From: Monoraphidium neglectum
Taxonomy: Eukaryota > Chlorophyta > Chlorophyceae > Sphaeropleales > Selenastraceae
DNA: 21,563 nucleotides
Direction of reading: 5' to 3'
NCBI RefSeq assembly: GCF_000611645.1
Contig: NW_014012909.1
Span: forward strand, 1 to 21,563
Shown: positions 9,539 through 19,900 of the stretch, in pieces
How positions within the stretch are numbered: position 1 is the stretch's first letter
How the letters are laid out: each line of letters starts with the position of its first letter
Notes under the pieces: generated by a model
What the model saw: the letters and a program-made list of their open reading frames with translations, nothing else
Told to the model about the DNA's origin: nothing
Databases searched by the model: none
Made by a program: the position numbers and the translations under genes

Positions 9539-9852
9539 CTAGGCGACAGCTGTGGGCGGCAGTGCAACTGCTGCAGCCACCGGATGGCGATGCATGGCAA
9601 TGCGCTGTTGTGATGGGAACTCCACAAAAACAACCGCCATGCCTTGTCCACACGCCTCACTCGCAGATTGTTGCACCAGGTCTGCCCAAGGGTGAATCCT
9701 GCGCTCCGCTTGTTGTAGGCCTTGTAGCGAAGTTGATGCTCAACCGAGAGCAGTGGAGCCCCAGACTTCGACAGAGGAGCTGCTGGCAGCAGCTCGGCAC
9801 CTGCGCCGGCGCCACCTCCTGGCTTAACGCCGTTAGATACCAGTGTGCTGTG

Positions 9853-12672
9853 TCAGGAGGTTTGCTGCGCGAGCCTTTCACGTGCGCGCTCCAGTGCTGC
9901 CAGCAGCAGCTCCTGGGTGTCGACCTCCAGACTGAGGCTGGCCGCAGAAAACACCAGGCTGCCGTCGCGCTGGGGCGAGCGCGCCTCTGCCGCATAGGCT
10001 TCTGCCAGAACGCGGCCCACGACAGACCTCCACCGGCGCGCCGCAGTGCCGTCAGGCGCAGCGCCCTTATCTGCAGGCTGCGTCTCCACCTCGTGGCGTG
10101 GCCACTGTACAGAGGCTGTCGCGTCGTGCAGGGTCGGGGGCTCTGGCAGCTCTGGAACAGGGGCCGCGGCGCCTGTGCTGTTGGCAAGAAGGTTGTCGCT
10201 GGTGCTGATCGGGGCGACGCCCACCTCTCGCTCCAGGGCGGCAGTGGCGGCCTAGGATGGGGGGGGGAATAAAGGTTGAGCTTGGTCCCATGACTGGGTG
10301 CCTACACGGCGGAAACAGCTGCTGAGGTACCGAAAGGCTTGCCGCTGAAGCACACCCGCCTGTGGCGAGCTAAGCAAGATTACAGACGGCGAACTTGCAT
10401 TGCTGCGGGACCCCTCCTAACACAACAGGGTGGATCACCCACCGTGAGCTCCCCAAGCAGCGCAGCCGCGTGCAGCGCCTCGCACTCGCCGGTGCCCAGC
10501 ACCACCTCTGCCGTCGAGGCGGCCTGCCGCTCCAGCACCTCTGTCGCTGCTGTGAGCAGCTGGTTTATGGTTGCCGCCAACACACGCTCGTTGATGCCCT
10601 CGCCGTGCGTGGGCGGCGCTGCCGCTTCGTCGGCCCCACCGCCAACAATCTCTGACAGCAGTGCGTTGAATCGCGCCTCGGCCTGCGCCATGCGCGCGTC
10701 GCCGTCGACCATGGGGCTGCTGTCACCCTTGTCGTCCACGGCAGGAGCGGTGCTGATAGCCGGCAGCTCAGAGGGGTCCATGAGGGGCACTTGCAGCATT
10801 GGGCCCTGCGCGGCGGGGCCAGCAGCCGGGTACACAGCAGCGCCGCCGGCCTCGGCGGCCAGCGCACGTGCCGACCTGCGCTCATCAACGCGGTGCCTTT
10901 TCTGGCGCAGAGCATCGGCGCGCGCCTCCAGCGCCCTCAGGCGTCCCTTAAGGAACTCTCTGTCGGGCCGCGCCACGACGCCCGTGGCCGAGGTGTCGCT
11001 CCACGCACACGCCACGCCCACGCTGCCGGTCGGCGCAGACTCGCCAGCACCGGTGTCCATGGCTCCAGCGATGTGAATTGTTCTGTCCTCCCCGTCCTGA
11101 CAAGTGGTGATCGGGGCACGTGTGCAGGTAGGGGCNNNNNNNNNNNNNNNNNNNNNNNNNNNNNNNNNNNNNNNNNNNNNNNNNNNNNNNNNNNNNNNNN
11201 NNNNNNNNNNNNNNNNNNNNNNNNNNNNNNNNNNNNNNNNNNNNNNNNNNNNNNNNNNNNNNNNNNNNNNNNNNNNNNNNNNNNNNNNNNNNNNNNNNNN
11301 NNNNNNNNNNNNNNNNNNNNNNNNNNNNNNNNNNNNNNNNNNNNNNNNNNNNNNNNNNNNNNGGGGCTTCTCAGGGGGCGGGGGGGAGGGGAGCGGGGCG
11401 TCGCCCGGCAGCTTGCGCCAGGTTACTTGCTATCGGAAAGCACCAGTGCATTCTGCCTCGCCCTCTTCCATGTCTTTGTTCAAGCCCTGCCTCCCTGGAT
11501 CCCGAAGCCCTCAACCATGCCTCACCTCCCAGCGCGTGTAGCCGGCCGCTGTGTCCTGCATCACTACCTTGAAAGTGACATCGCCCACCTGCAGGCAGCC
11601 AAAGGGCAAGCAGGCCGCGGGAGCAGAGCCGCCGAGTGTGGGAGTGGGGGGGGGGGTGGGGGGGCGGTGGCATGCAGCCAGCAGACAAGGGGCGAGGAAG
11701 AAAGCCAACGCATCCTGCATGGGTGTGCGCAAACTTTCAACAGGAATGGGGGTCACACCGGCAGGGGTACGTCCAGTGTCCACTGGTGGCCCTCGCTCCA
11801 GGTCATAGTGGGCGCCTGGTGGTGGGCATGAAAGAAAAATCAGCACAACAATGGCATGTGCGTGGATTGAGCTTGCATTTGTGGGTGAGTGCACGTGTTG
11901 TGGGTGCGCGCACGCATGCGCTCACTGCACGTGAACGTTGGTTGAGTAACCAATGCAGACACATCATAACGGTGGGGTGTGAGCAGATGCGAAGGCTCTT
12001 GAGGTGACGCGGTGTGACCCAAACTCTGGCAGGGACGCAGCCAAAAGTCGCACAACCCCCCTTACACTTAAACTTTGTTTCCGTGCCCCACCTGCTCAGG
12101 AGCCCAGTTGCCCAGCTCATCAACGGCGCCCACCACCTTGAGGACCTGCCCATAGCTGCACAGGAGACGGTAGAAAGCGCAGGAGACAGCTGCAGGTGGG
12201 CATGCGTGGTGGCTCTAATTGGTGTGCTGCCTTGACCAATTGCAATGATCCCGCTCGCCCTTCTAACCCCGCCCTTCCAACTTCACAGAAATACTAAGTC
12301 AAGCAGTCTGCTGTGGATACACTGCAAGTACCTGGTGACGTATTGGGGTACGACGAAGGAGACATTGACGCGGTCGGAAGGCGCCGCAAGCGCCGTCACC
12401 TCCTCGACCGCCACTAGCGCCGTCTCGTGCTCGCTGCTGCTGGTGGTTTCGGTGCGCTCCTCCTCGACAGCAGCATCCTCCAGCGGCGGAAGCTGCTGTG
12501 CAACTGACACCACACCAGCCACAAAACGTGCACAGCTGTGCTTGGTGACCCGGCCCCACAGCGCGGCCGATGCCATGCCTCCATGCCTGGGCCGACTGGG
12601 GACAGCCCGGGGACGCGTCGCGCCTGCCGCACCAGGTGCGACTGCCCCGCGGCGATGCAGGTTAGCCTGCAT
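9853..12672 (-). CDS. Plastid starch-binding protein: N-terminal CBM20 plus long helical C-terminal half
   Basis: Six exons join on minus: 12672-12332, 12155-12092, 11815-11759, 11588-11526, 11096-10443 and 10251-9853, giving 525 residues with matching phases. Residues 1-60 are basic and low in acidic residues (transit-like). An acidic linker follows (EDAAVEEERTETTSSSE). Residues 101-186 form a CBM20: VNVSFVVPQYVTS, YGQVLKVVGAVDELGNW, APTMTWSEGHQWTLDVPLP, VGDVTFKVVMQD, YTRWEDGEDRTI. The glucan-site residues of the family appear as Trp131 (LGNW), Lys161 (FKV) and Trp174 (RWE). The C-terminal half is mostly helical: a coiled-coil-like stretch at about 220-255 (REFLKGRLRALEARADALRQ), then helices such as INERVLAATINQLLTAATEV. 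There is no amylase, dikinase or other catalytic domain, so it probably binds starch and recruits or scaffolds. CBM20 plus coiled coil recalls algal SAGA-type pyrenoid-starch proteins, but homology beyond the CBM20 is not shown. The start could also be ATG at 12576. The N gap lies wholly in the intron at 11525-11097. Confidence 0.9.
11136..11362. other. Assembly gap (227 N) inside an intron of the CBM20 gene
   Basis: A run of N interrupts the intron between exons 11588-11526 and 11096-10443. The base pattern on its right edge is a long G/C-run (GGGGG and longer), the type of sequence that often breaks assemblies. Because CBM20 coding sequence continues in phase on both sides with no missing motif, a hidden exon is unlikely. 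It cannot be excluded. Confidence 0.98.
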
Positions 12673-13538
12673 ACCTGCGATAATTCAATCCAGCGCCGAA
12701 CAAGCAGATTACGGCATCGTCGAGAGGGCCATTTCGGGCAAGCACATGTTCCAGGGGTGAGTGATGCGTCAAAGGCGCCCCCTATTTATCAGGTGTCAGC
12801 CAAAAAGATTGATGCCTCGATCGTGCGACTCATGGCTCACCGGGGGCACCGCGCGCTGCCAACATCAGTGGAGACGGGAGAGCTCTGCGCCTTGTGCACA
12901 GTTTAGTCGTCGCTCTGGAATCAAAAACATGCACGTGACTGTTTTCTGTGCCGTGCGAGACTGCCAAGGGTGGTGATGTCTGCGCACAAGTCGCTGAGTC
13001 CTGGTCGCACTGCCTGGTCGCATTCACGCCATTGCCTGCCGCGCACCGGCTCCAGGGTTTCACGAGGTGACGGTCCCTCGACACGCAAGGAAGGCGAGCT
13101 GTGAAGGCATCAGGTTGCTTCTGCTCTAAGCTGGCTGCTGGTTGGTGTGTGCGTGCCAGCTGGGCCGACAGCAAGAGCATGAGCCCTGCCATGCATGGCA
13201 GTGTTAAAGTTCGCACCAAGTGCGGCTCCATGGTTGACCCAAGCATAGCGTGTTGACTTTCAGGGGGACGTATTACAAGTGACTTCCACGGTGCGTGGGA
13301 CGAATCAACGCGTCAATATCCTTTGCACGGCAGGCAGCATGCAGAACGCATTCCAGGATACCATGTTGACCCAATCCTGCCCTATTGGACATATGTTTTG
13401 ATGGAAAAATGCGCAGCCCCGTGCGTGTTATTGTTGGTCCCTGTAGAGATAAGCTCTACGATTTAGTCACTTACTAACAATGACCTCTTTCTTGCCCCTG
13501 CACTCATGCACCTCGCTTTCGCTGCCTGTCTTGTGTCC

Positions 13539-14054
13539 TCAAAGGCAACAGGCCAGCGAGGTGCTGCCCAGACTGGGGTCACGCACGGGAGTATCACAGC
13601 CTGCGCACAACTTGCAATGCAAGTGCGCCCAAGTAGCCGGCATACGCCCCCCTGATGCACACGCCGTTGCGTACATCCCTGCGCCACGGCCAATGCGGCC
13701 CGCCACCCGCCACGTGCAGCAAAACTTGTCTGAGGAGGGGGTGACAGCGTGGGGGCTGGCACGCTTCTCCCCTGCGCGTGGCCATTTGACGGTGTCGTGC
13801 GCCCCCAAAGCACGTGCTGGTGTGCGAATACGGTAGCAGGCAGGCGCCACCATAATAATGCTCTTGTTAGAGCCCAAAAGGGTCATGGTGCAAACCCCCG
13901 TGTGCAGGGAGTGCTGTGATGTGAGCTCGCACGCGGTGCCGCAGCCTGTGCTGCTGCACGCCTCGACGCGCCGTGCAACCACCGCCGACGCGACCGCTGC
14001 CGTTACTGTCGCCGCTTGGAACACTTGGTGCGTGCGTGAATACCGTAAATGCAT
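13539..14054 (-). CDS. Doubtful Cys-rich ORF (171 aa)
   Basis: This open frame starts MHLRYSRTHQVFQAATVTAA, with an Ala/Val-rich segment at residues 14-27 that could pass for a weak signal or transit region. It contains many Cys residues without regular spacing. No domain is recognised. A TGTAA on the minus strand at 13277-13273 lies about 260 bases past its stop. The complementary plus strand also has a 118-codon frame here, so openness is not strong evidence. Confidence 0.2.
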   Translation of the reverse strand: MHLRYSRTHQVFQAATVTAAVASAVVARRVEACSSTGCGTACELTSQHSLHTGVCTMTLLGSNKSIIMVAPACYRIRTPARALGAHDTVKWPRAGEKRASPHAVTPSSDKFCCTWRVAGRIGRGAGMYATACASGGRMPATWAHLHCKLCAGCDTPVRDPSLGSTSLACCL

Positions 14055-14324
14055 CCAATGTGCAAACTCTGCAAGGACTGAGGATGAGAATGCCTGCGTG
14101 AATTAGTGATTCATGCAGCCCCAAGAAAGGCCCAATCCCGAAGCACTTCGTCATGCGGAGGTGCACCACAAGATGCATATACTATAGCTACATGCTATAC
14201 ACCCGCGCGGTGGCGCGATTGAGGTGCACGCAGGCCTCTGACAGATGTGCTAGAGTGGTGTTTGACTGTGCCCAGGCACCCCGTTTGCTGTCGAAGCATG
14301 CACGGCCCCGAAGATTATGTGTAG

Positions 14325-14765
14325 GTGCATGAGAACACTCTGGGTGTGCCTACCAGCCCGCCGGACGCCTTCCAGCCGATGCCCGGGCCCCACAACGGAG
14401 TGCTCACCTTCTGCACACACCAGGCGTGGGGTTAGAACCCTTTCGTTCTCTGCGTGCAGGGCACCAGAATGTCTCCGTCAAGCCCTACTCAGAATGATTT
14501 GTACTATTCGCCACACCCAAGCGCACTCCAACCAACGCCCCGCACGCAAAGCTACACACCCATGGGAAACTGGGCGGAAGGCCACAGAAATTCGGTCGAA
14601 CACAGGGCTCCGCCCCAGGGGGGGGGCTGCGCAAAATCGCCTTGCATTGAGCGCTGCAACATGCATAACACGCATAATACACTTCCTGGCCAGTGGTGGC
14701 ACATGTCCATCTGTGTGGCTCGGCGGCGTCGTGCTGCAGTCGTGATGGCGGACCGTGGCCGTTGA
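14325..14765 (+). pseudogene. Possible gene fragment: Pro-rich exon pair or decayed ORF
   Basis: From 14325 one frame reads VHENTLGVPTSPPDAFQPMP and then GPHNG. A donor GTGCTC at 14400 and an acceptor GTGCAG ending at 14459 would join it in phase 0 to GTRMSPSSPTQNDLYYSPHP, which runs to a stop at 14765. Directly upstream and in the same frame is ATG at 14298 (MHGPEDYV) followed by TAG at 14322. The fragment is therefore either an internal exon starting after that TAG (as an acceptor) or a broken gene. The composition (Pro, Ser, Tyr, Gln) is protein-like, but the 60-base intron would be much shorter than the others here. No family is recognised. Confidence 0.2.
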
Positions 14766-15065
14766 CCACTGCTAGCAGCGGCCGATCTGAAGAACGCTGG
14801 CTTGATCACCGGATCACGGAATCTGGACAGCTCCGTAAGCGGTATATCGTAATGTGATATTTGAATGTGTCTCGAACGCGACTCCCTTCATCAATGCCGC
14901 CAGCCAGCCATCGATGAGATCGCCGCGCGGTATTTGATCCACGAGTGAAGCGCAAGGTTTCTTGCACTTGAGTCACTGGTGACATTACACAACAAGCCAT
15001 ACGTACACTGCGTCTCATCCGCCTGTGCTGCTCAAGACCGATCTGCTGCGCACAATTGTGGCGCA

Positions 15066-15945
15066 ATGGAGGTGGTGAAGGCAGATCTTTATCGCTTAGC
15101 TAGCTGTAGCAGCCCAGTTCACCTGTGCCCTAGCGCCTGGGTTGTCGCAGGCGCGCTGGCGGCGCCGCACTTCCTCTATGCCTTCATCTGGTTCAAGCCC
15201 GACCGCTGGCAGCGGCTATTTTGCGGCACCAAGGCGGTGGACGCGTTTGCCTTTTTTGGAGCCCTGGGCAAGGGTAGGTCACAGTGCGCTGGAGGGTGCA
15301 GCACCTAGCTGCTTGTACCGTATGCTTCACCGGCATGAGTTCCCCGCATCACCGCGTGTCGATGTGGTGGGGACCGAGGGGCAGGGGTGGTGAACCATTG
15401 CAAGCGCGATGTTTCCGACCCAAGCGCTAGATACCATGTGCATCCTCACGCATCTGGCCAATGGTGGCTGCAACCTAGGCGAGGCCGCGGCCTGCCTTAG
15501 TCATCGCTGTTAACCGTCGCTTCCATTCCTCGGGTTCCCCCCTTGCCCCACCACACGTACAGTGCTGCAGTTTACAGTGGTGGGCCTGTGGCTTTCGTGC
15601 CAGCTGCCAGCCGGGCTATGCCTAGACCTGCGAGCAGTGGGCCTTCTGCAGTGGCTGGCGGCGCTGGCGCTGTTTGGTTACGGGCAGTCGCTCAACGCTG
15701 GCATCTTCCGCGCGATTGGCCACGTGGGTGTCTATTACGGCTTCAAGCTGGGCCACGAGGTGCCCTGGGTCAAAGGGTGGCCCTTTGACACAGTCAGCCA
15801 CCCCCAGTATGTAGGCTCAGTGCTGAGCGTGTGGGCCATTGTGGCCCTGCTGTGGGGCCAGGTGGCATCCCCTGCGCTCCTGGTGTTGGCTGGGTACTGG
15901 ACGACGCTGTACGTGATTACGGGGTTGCAAGAAGACCGCACCTGA
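15066..15945 (+). CDS. PLMT: Phospholipid N-methyltransferase (PEMT/PLMT family)
   Basis: Two exons, 15066-15273 and 15563-15945, join with the Val codon split G|TG (donor GTAGGT, acceptor CAG) to give 196 residues. PLMT uses S-adenosylmethionine to add methyl groups to phosphatidyl-monomethylethanolamine and -dimethylethanolamine, ending in phosphatidylcholine, in the ER or mitochondria-associated membranes. The sequence shows four hydrophobic helices (about residues 22-45, 55-85, 95-115 and 150-190) and the family core: GQSLNAGIFRAIGHVGVYYG, the (F/L)G-x-x-(I/V)PWV segment (KLGHEVPWVKGWPFD), and HPQYVGSVLSVW. It ends in an acidic tail (GLQEDRT), as in the plant enzyme. It matches the small plant PLMT better than bacterial PmtA, and is about 30 residues longer at the N-terminus. 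The ATG at 15066 is the first in frame before the first helix. Confidence 0.93.
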
Positions 15946-16903
15946 GTAAACTTGGCTCTGGCTCTGATGTAGCTGCCAGACGATGGCGGTTGTTCAAATC
16001 TGAAGTCCTGGGTCACAATCCCGCTGGAGCGGGTCACACAGGTGCGTGGTGGGTGGGGGATGGCTCGGTGCGCCTGTGACAGTCATCTTTGATTGACGAC
16101 GTATGGGGTTGACAAGTCTCCATACAACATGCGTGTGTTTTGCCTGCGCAACCTTGCTTGCGCAAACAACCTGTTGATTTTGTGTGCCAAAAGCGCTAAG
16201 ACGAGCTTCGGGCTGTCTTGGTGGTCCACTGCATACGGATTTGCTCAGACGGCAGACCCCCTTGCTGTGCTTCGACTCCGCCTCAATTGCAGCCACTCAG
16301 ACGGCAAGCCCCCTTGCTGTGCGTTAACTCAATGCAACTGCAGCCGCCAACATCTGTGGCATGTGCGATGCGAGGTTTGAAAGGCGCCATCACCAGGCAC
16401 GCACGTTCTGCGCAACGGAAGCGCATCTGTAGCGCAGAACGCATGCACGCTGCGCCCACTCCTGCGAGATAACTTTGCCATGGCACTGGATGGCGCACAG
16501 CTGTGAAGCTCAAGCGGCCAGGTAGCTTTCAACCACAAGCTTGGGTGCGCTGGCACACCACGGGACAGTTGGGGAGGGCTGGTATCGCGGTGCCTGACCC
16601 CCTCTGTTTCCGGGCACCCCAGCGGTGGTGCGGTGCAATAAGACTTGTGTGCAAGTGCAGGCAAGTTGCTCCTGCTATAAGATGCCGACCACGGGTTTCT
16701 GCAAGTTGCCGGGATTACCGTCAATCTGTATCGCGTCCGGATACATGGAGATTTGCGAACGCTGATAAATCACGTTGCATTTTATGAGTGCACGACGATA
16801 GACTCTGACAGTTGCCCTGCACCTGACACCTAAGTCGCTTGTGCTGCATTGCCCCGCAACTGTGGGCTACGGCCAGCTGCACTGACCCGCGAGAACACTT
16901 TGA
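15946..16903. other. Intergenic stretch between PLMT and the kinase gene
   Basis: This 0.96-kb stretch separates two plus-strand genes, so it holds the PLMT 3' UTR and the kinase promoter. No TGTAA was found soon after the PLMT stop. The only structured element is the diverged 52-base tandem duplication at 16244-16346. Open frames here are short and unremarkable. Confidence 0.6.
16244..16346. repeat. Diverged tandem duplication of a 52-base unit
   Basis: Unit 1 (16244-16295) and unit 2 (16296-16346) both begin CTCAGACGGCA, share CCCCCTTGCTGTGC and end with TGCAGCC. Several substitutions and a one-base length difference separate them. This is an old local duplication in intergenic DNA. Confidence 0.85.
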
Positions 16904-19900
16904 ATGCTGGCTTCCTTGACATGGCGCGCTGCGGGTGAGCTGGTTTGAGCGCCATGCCGCACGGCCGATCAAGCAGCGACGACAAGTGCCCGAGTAGCCC
17001 GCCCCGCATGATTTGCACATCCACCCATGCGCCTGATCGCATGGTTTCACATCTATCCATCCCATTTTCAGGCCCGCCCCAAACCCTGCGGCTTCCCCCT
17101 GTGACGGGTGTGGCGGCCGTCAGGTTTGGAGGAGGCCGCTCAGGGAGGGGTACCGCTGGTCGATATGGCTGCCGTGCGATGGCAGACGAGCAGCGGCGCG
17201 CGCGCGAGGAGCTGGACATGCCGTTTGAAAGCAGCCTGGAAAAGGGACCCAAAATCAACACAAATGTGCCCTTGCTGCGACCTGGTGAGCGTTGTAGAAA
17301 ACATGTGCACAGAAGTACTGCGCCAGAGATTTAGGGGGGCAGGTCAATGCGGTTAAGTTTTGTGGTGCGAAGGTGTGTGGGGGAGGTTTGAATGGTGAGA
17401 GGGGTGTGCCCAGTTGCTAGTGACGATGCCATTCATATTGCCCGCACAGTGGCGACCTTCCAAACCCAGCCACTGAGCCGTTTCCCACTGCTCTCGCCTC
17501 GTTGGTGCTTCTGCCATCCCAGCGGCACTGGCAGCGGGCACATTGCTGCATGGCCGGTATACAGTGGAGGCGCAGTTGGGTGCTGGCGCCAACGCCATCA
17601 CCTATCGCGCCCGTGACAACGACACTGGGGAACAGGTATGCAGGTGGCAGATCCGAAAGGGCGGCACCTTCTGCATTGGCAGGCTGATAATCATGTTGCG
17701 GTCGTCGAGACGGGTCTGCAGCAGGCACACGTCTCTCGCGGCGTGCCCCTTGCGATATTGTTGACAGGTTGCCATCAAAGCGATGAGCCTCAAGGGCCTC
17801 AAGGATTGGAAGCAGCTGGAGCTGTTCCAGCGTGAGGCTGCGGTGTTGCAGAGCCTCGCACACCCAAACATACCAAAGTGCGCAGCTGCCACGTTAGATT
17901 GCGAGCTGACCGCGTGCGCGACCAAGACGCCTGGCAGTGGACGAGTTTTGTTGTCGCCTATGGTGTTGGTATGCCGATGCCTGGTTTGGCAAAGCAGTAT
18001 TGCTCACGTCATACCAACCAGCTTACCAACCAGTTTGCCATCCAGCTGTGCTCACAGAACCAGTCAGAACGAGTGCTTTGGACTGGAAGCACACCTGACA
18101 TAAAGCCGCGGGCTGAAGCCCTTGTGCCCAATACAGGCCTTCCCCCCACACTGGCTTGCCTCCGTGTCACCCCCCCTGGCCGCACTACAAGTTATCTGGG
18201 ATACTTTGAGGAGGACACGGCTGCGGACCGCTGCTTTTATATTGTACAGCAGGAGGCGCGCGGCAGCTCATTAGCAGACATGCTCAAGGGCGGCATGCGC
18301 GCAGACGACAAAGAGGTAAGCTGCACACAACTGCACGTGCATGGCAGCAAGATCATCACGATGATGCAGGGAGAATGCTGCTGTAGTTGGCCCCCGTGCA
18401 ATGTTGCCGAGTGGGAGAAGTGCTACGCATCTGGCGCAGCGCTGGGCGACACCAGGGGCATTGTGTGCATTAAGTGCGCCCTGCAGCTTCAAATTTGTTT
18501 TTTCCCGCCAAGCTGATGCACCGCTCATTACTCTTAATGTCCCCATTCTCTGATGCCCCTTGATCCCTGAGCGCCACAGGTGCTGCGCATCGCTACTGAG
18601 CTCCTGAGTGTTCTGAAGTATCTGGGTTCCCTGCGGCCCCCCGTGGTGCACCGGGACATCAAGCCGGAGAATGTGGTGCTGGAGGGCGGGGCCTGGGGGG
18701 GCCGCGTGTACCTCATCGACTTCGGCGGCGTGCAGGGGGCGAGCCCCACAGGTGCGCGTGCGCGGGGATGAGCGATGTGAAAGGCGATCTCATTTAGGTG
18801 GAGCGTCCTGTGGACGAATGACGATATTCGTTGTCTGCCTGTCATTGCTTATGCAGTAGCTCCGGACCCCAGTTGGCTCATGATGCACCCCACCTCTGTG
18901 GCGTGGCCCTCCTCCCTCACCAAACCGCAGGTGACTCGCTCGCTTCCACAATTGTGGGAACATTTGGCTACCTCGCACCGGAGCAATTCAGGTCAAGGTC
19001 ATGTGTTGTGGGAGGGATGGCTGCACAAGTGCTTTTGAATCTTGTTTTGGGCTCTAGCAAGCGCTCTTTTCGCAGGAATATCATCCCGCACTCTTCATGC
19101 CTTGTAAGCCTCTTGGGTGTCCTGTCGAACACCAACAAATCATGCCGTTCACCCTCCAGGGGGGCGGCCACTCCTGCAAGCGACCTGTACGCGCTGGGTG
19201 GCACACTGCTCTACCTGGTGTCGGGGCAGCCGCCCTATGCTTTTCCCCAGGAACGCATGCGCGTTGCCTATAAGGACCAAGTCACAACTGGGCCGCAACT
19301 GGGTGGTGCGTGGCAGGGAAGGTTTGGTGGGCAGCAGGTGGCTGAGTACCAAATGCAATACGCAGGGGAGTCAGAATTGAACATAGAATCTGAACCTCGT
19401 ATGCTTGCAAGTGTTTGGACCACAGCATCTGCATCTGCTTTGTGGTGTCGGACCACCTGCATTTGACCATAATATGACCGTATGACAAACATCCTGATTG
19501 GTTGAGGTTTTTTGCTATCGTCGTGCAATCTTCTCACGACCTGGTACGCAGTGAACTCTCTCTTGCACTGCCCCCCCTCCCCCTTTGACCAGAGCTGCTT
19601 GACGGGTTGCTGGAGCCACAGGCAGAAGACCGCGTCACAGCGCAGGAGGCCATCGACATTGCCACGGGCAAGGCAGCCAGGAGGCGCATGACAGCCACCA
19701 TCGGGCGCGAGTCGATGGCGCAGAATGCCGCCAGTGTGGGCGTTAAGCGCACAGTGACGCTACCAGACGGCAGCGTGGTTGAAATAATGGGCAGCGGCGC
19801 AGCTGGGCGGCCCCTGCCGCGCAACGTGAAAAGGCCCACGGGCACGCGTGTGGTGTTGGATCGTACTGCCGGGCGTCTTGACCTGGAGATTCCTCCAGAG

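Larger units (their letters stand above)
8634..9852. other. Intergenic stretch between convergent DJ-1 and CBM20 genes
   Basis: This 1.2-kb stretch is less GC-rich than the coding exons and lies between the 3' ends of DJ-1 (plus) and the CBM20 gene (minus), so it must hold both 3' UTRs. A TGTAA on the minus strand at 9473-9469 is a plausible end for the CBM20 transcript. Several overlapping open frames of 60-140 codons exist on both strands. Only one (9251-9538, plus) has a protein-like C-terminus. Confidence 0.6.
12673..15065. other. 2.4-kb intergenic region between divergent CBM20 and PLMT genes
   Basis: I see no supported gene here. It holds the promoters of two divergent genes. Several unrelated open frames exist: a Cys-rich frame on minus (14054-13539), a 118-codon frame on plus (13480-13836) and a possible two-exon fragment at 14325-14765. 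A perfect 6-bp-stem hairpin sits at 13443-13459. A short direct repeat (CCATG(G)TTGACCCAA) appears near 13228 and again near 13361. None matches a family I know. Confidence 0.6.

Noticed and set aside
9535..10272. A 245-codon plus-strand frame.
   Set aside because: It is the shadow of the last CBM20 exon (10251-9853), which fits the splice phase and has helix-like composition on minus.
10791..11831. A 346-codon plus-strand frame spanning the N gap.
   Set aside because: Its length comes from reading N as open codons, and it lies antisense to CBM20 exons with clear domain identity.
13443..13459. Hairpin GTAGAG-ATAAG-CTCTAC.
   Set aside because: It is a 6-bp stem without a U-tract, does not match the histone 3' stem-loop and does not sit at a gene end. 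Such hairpins are expected by chance.
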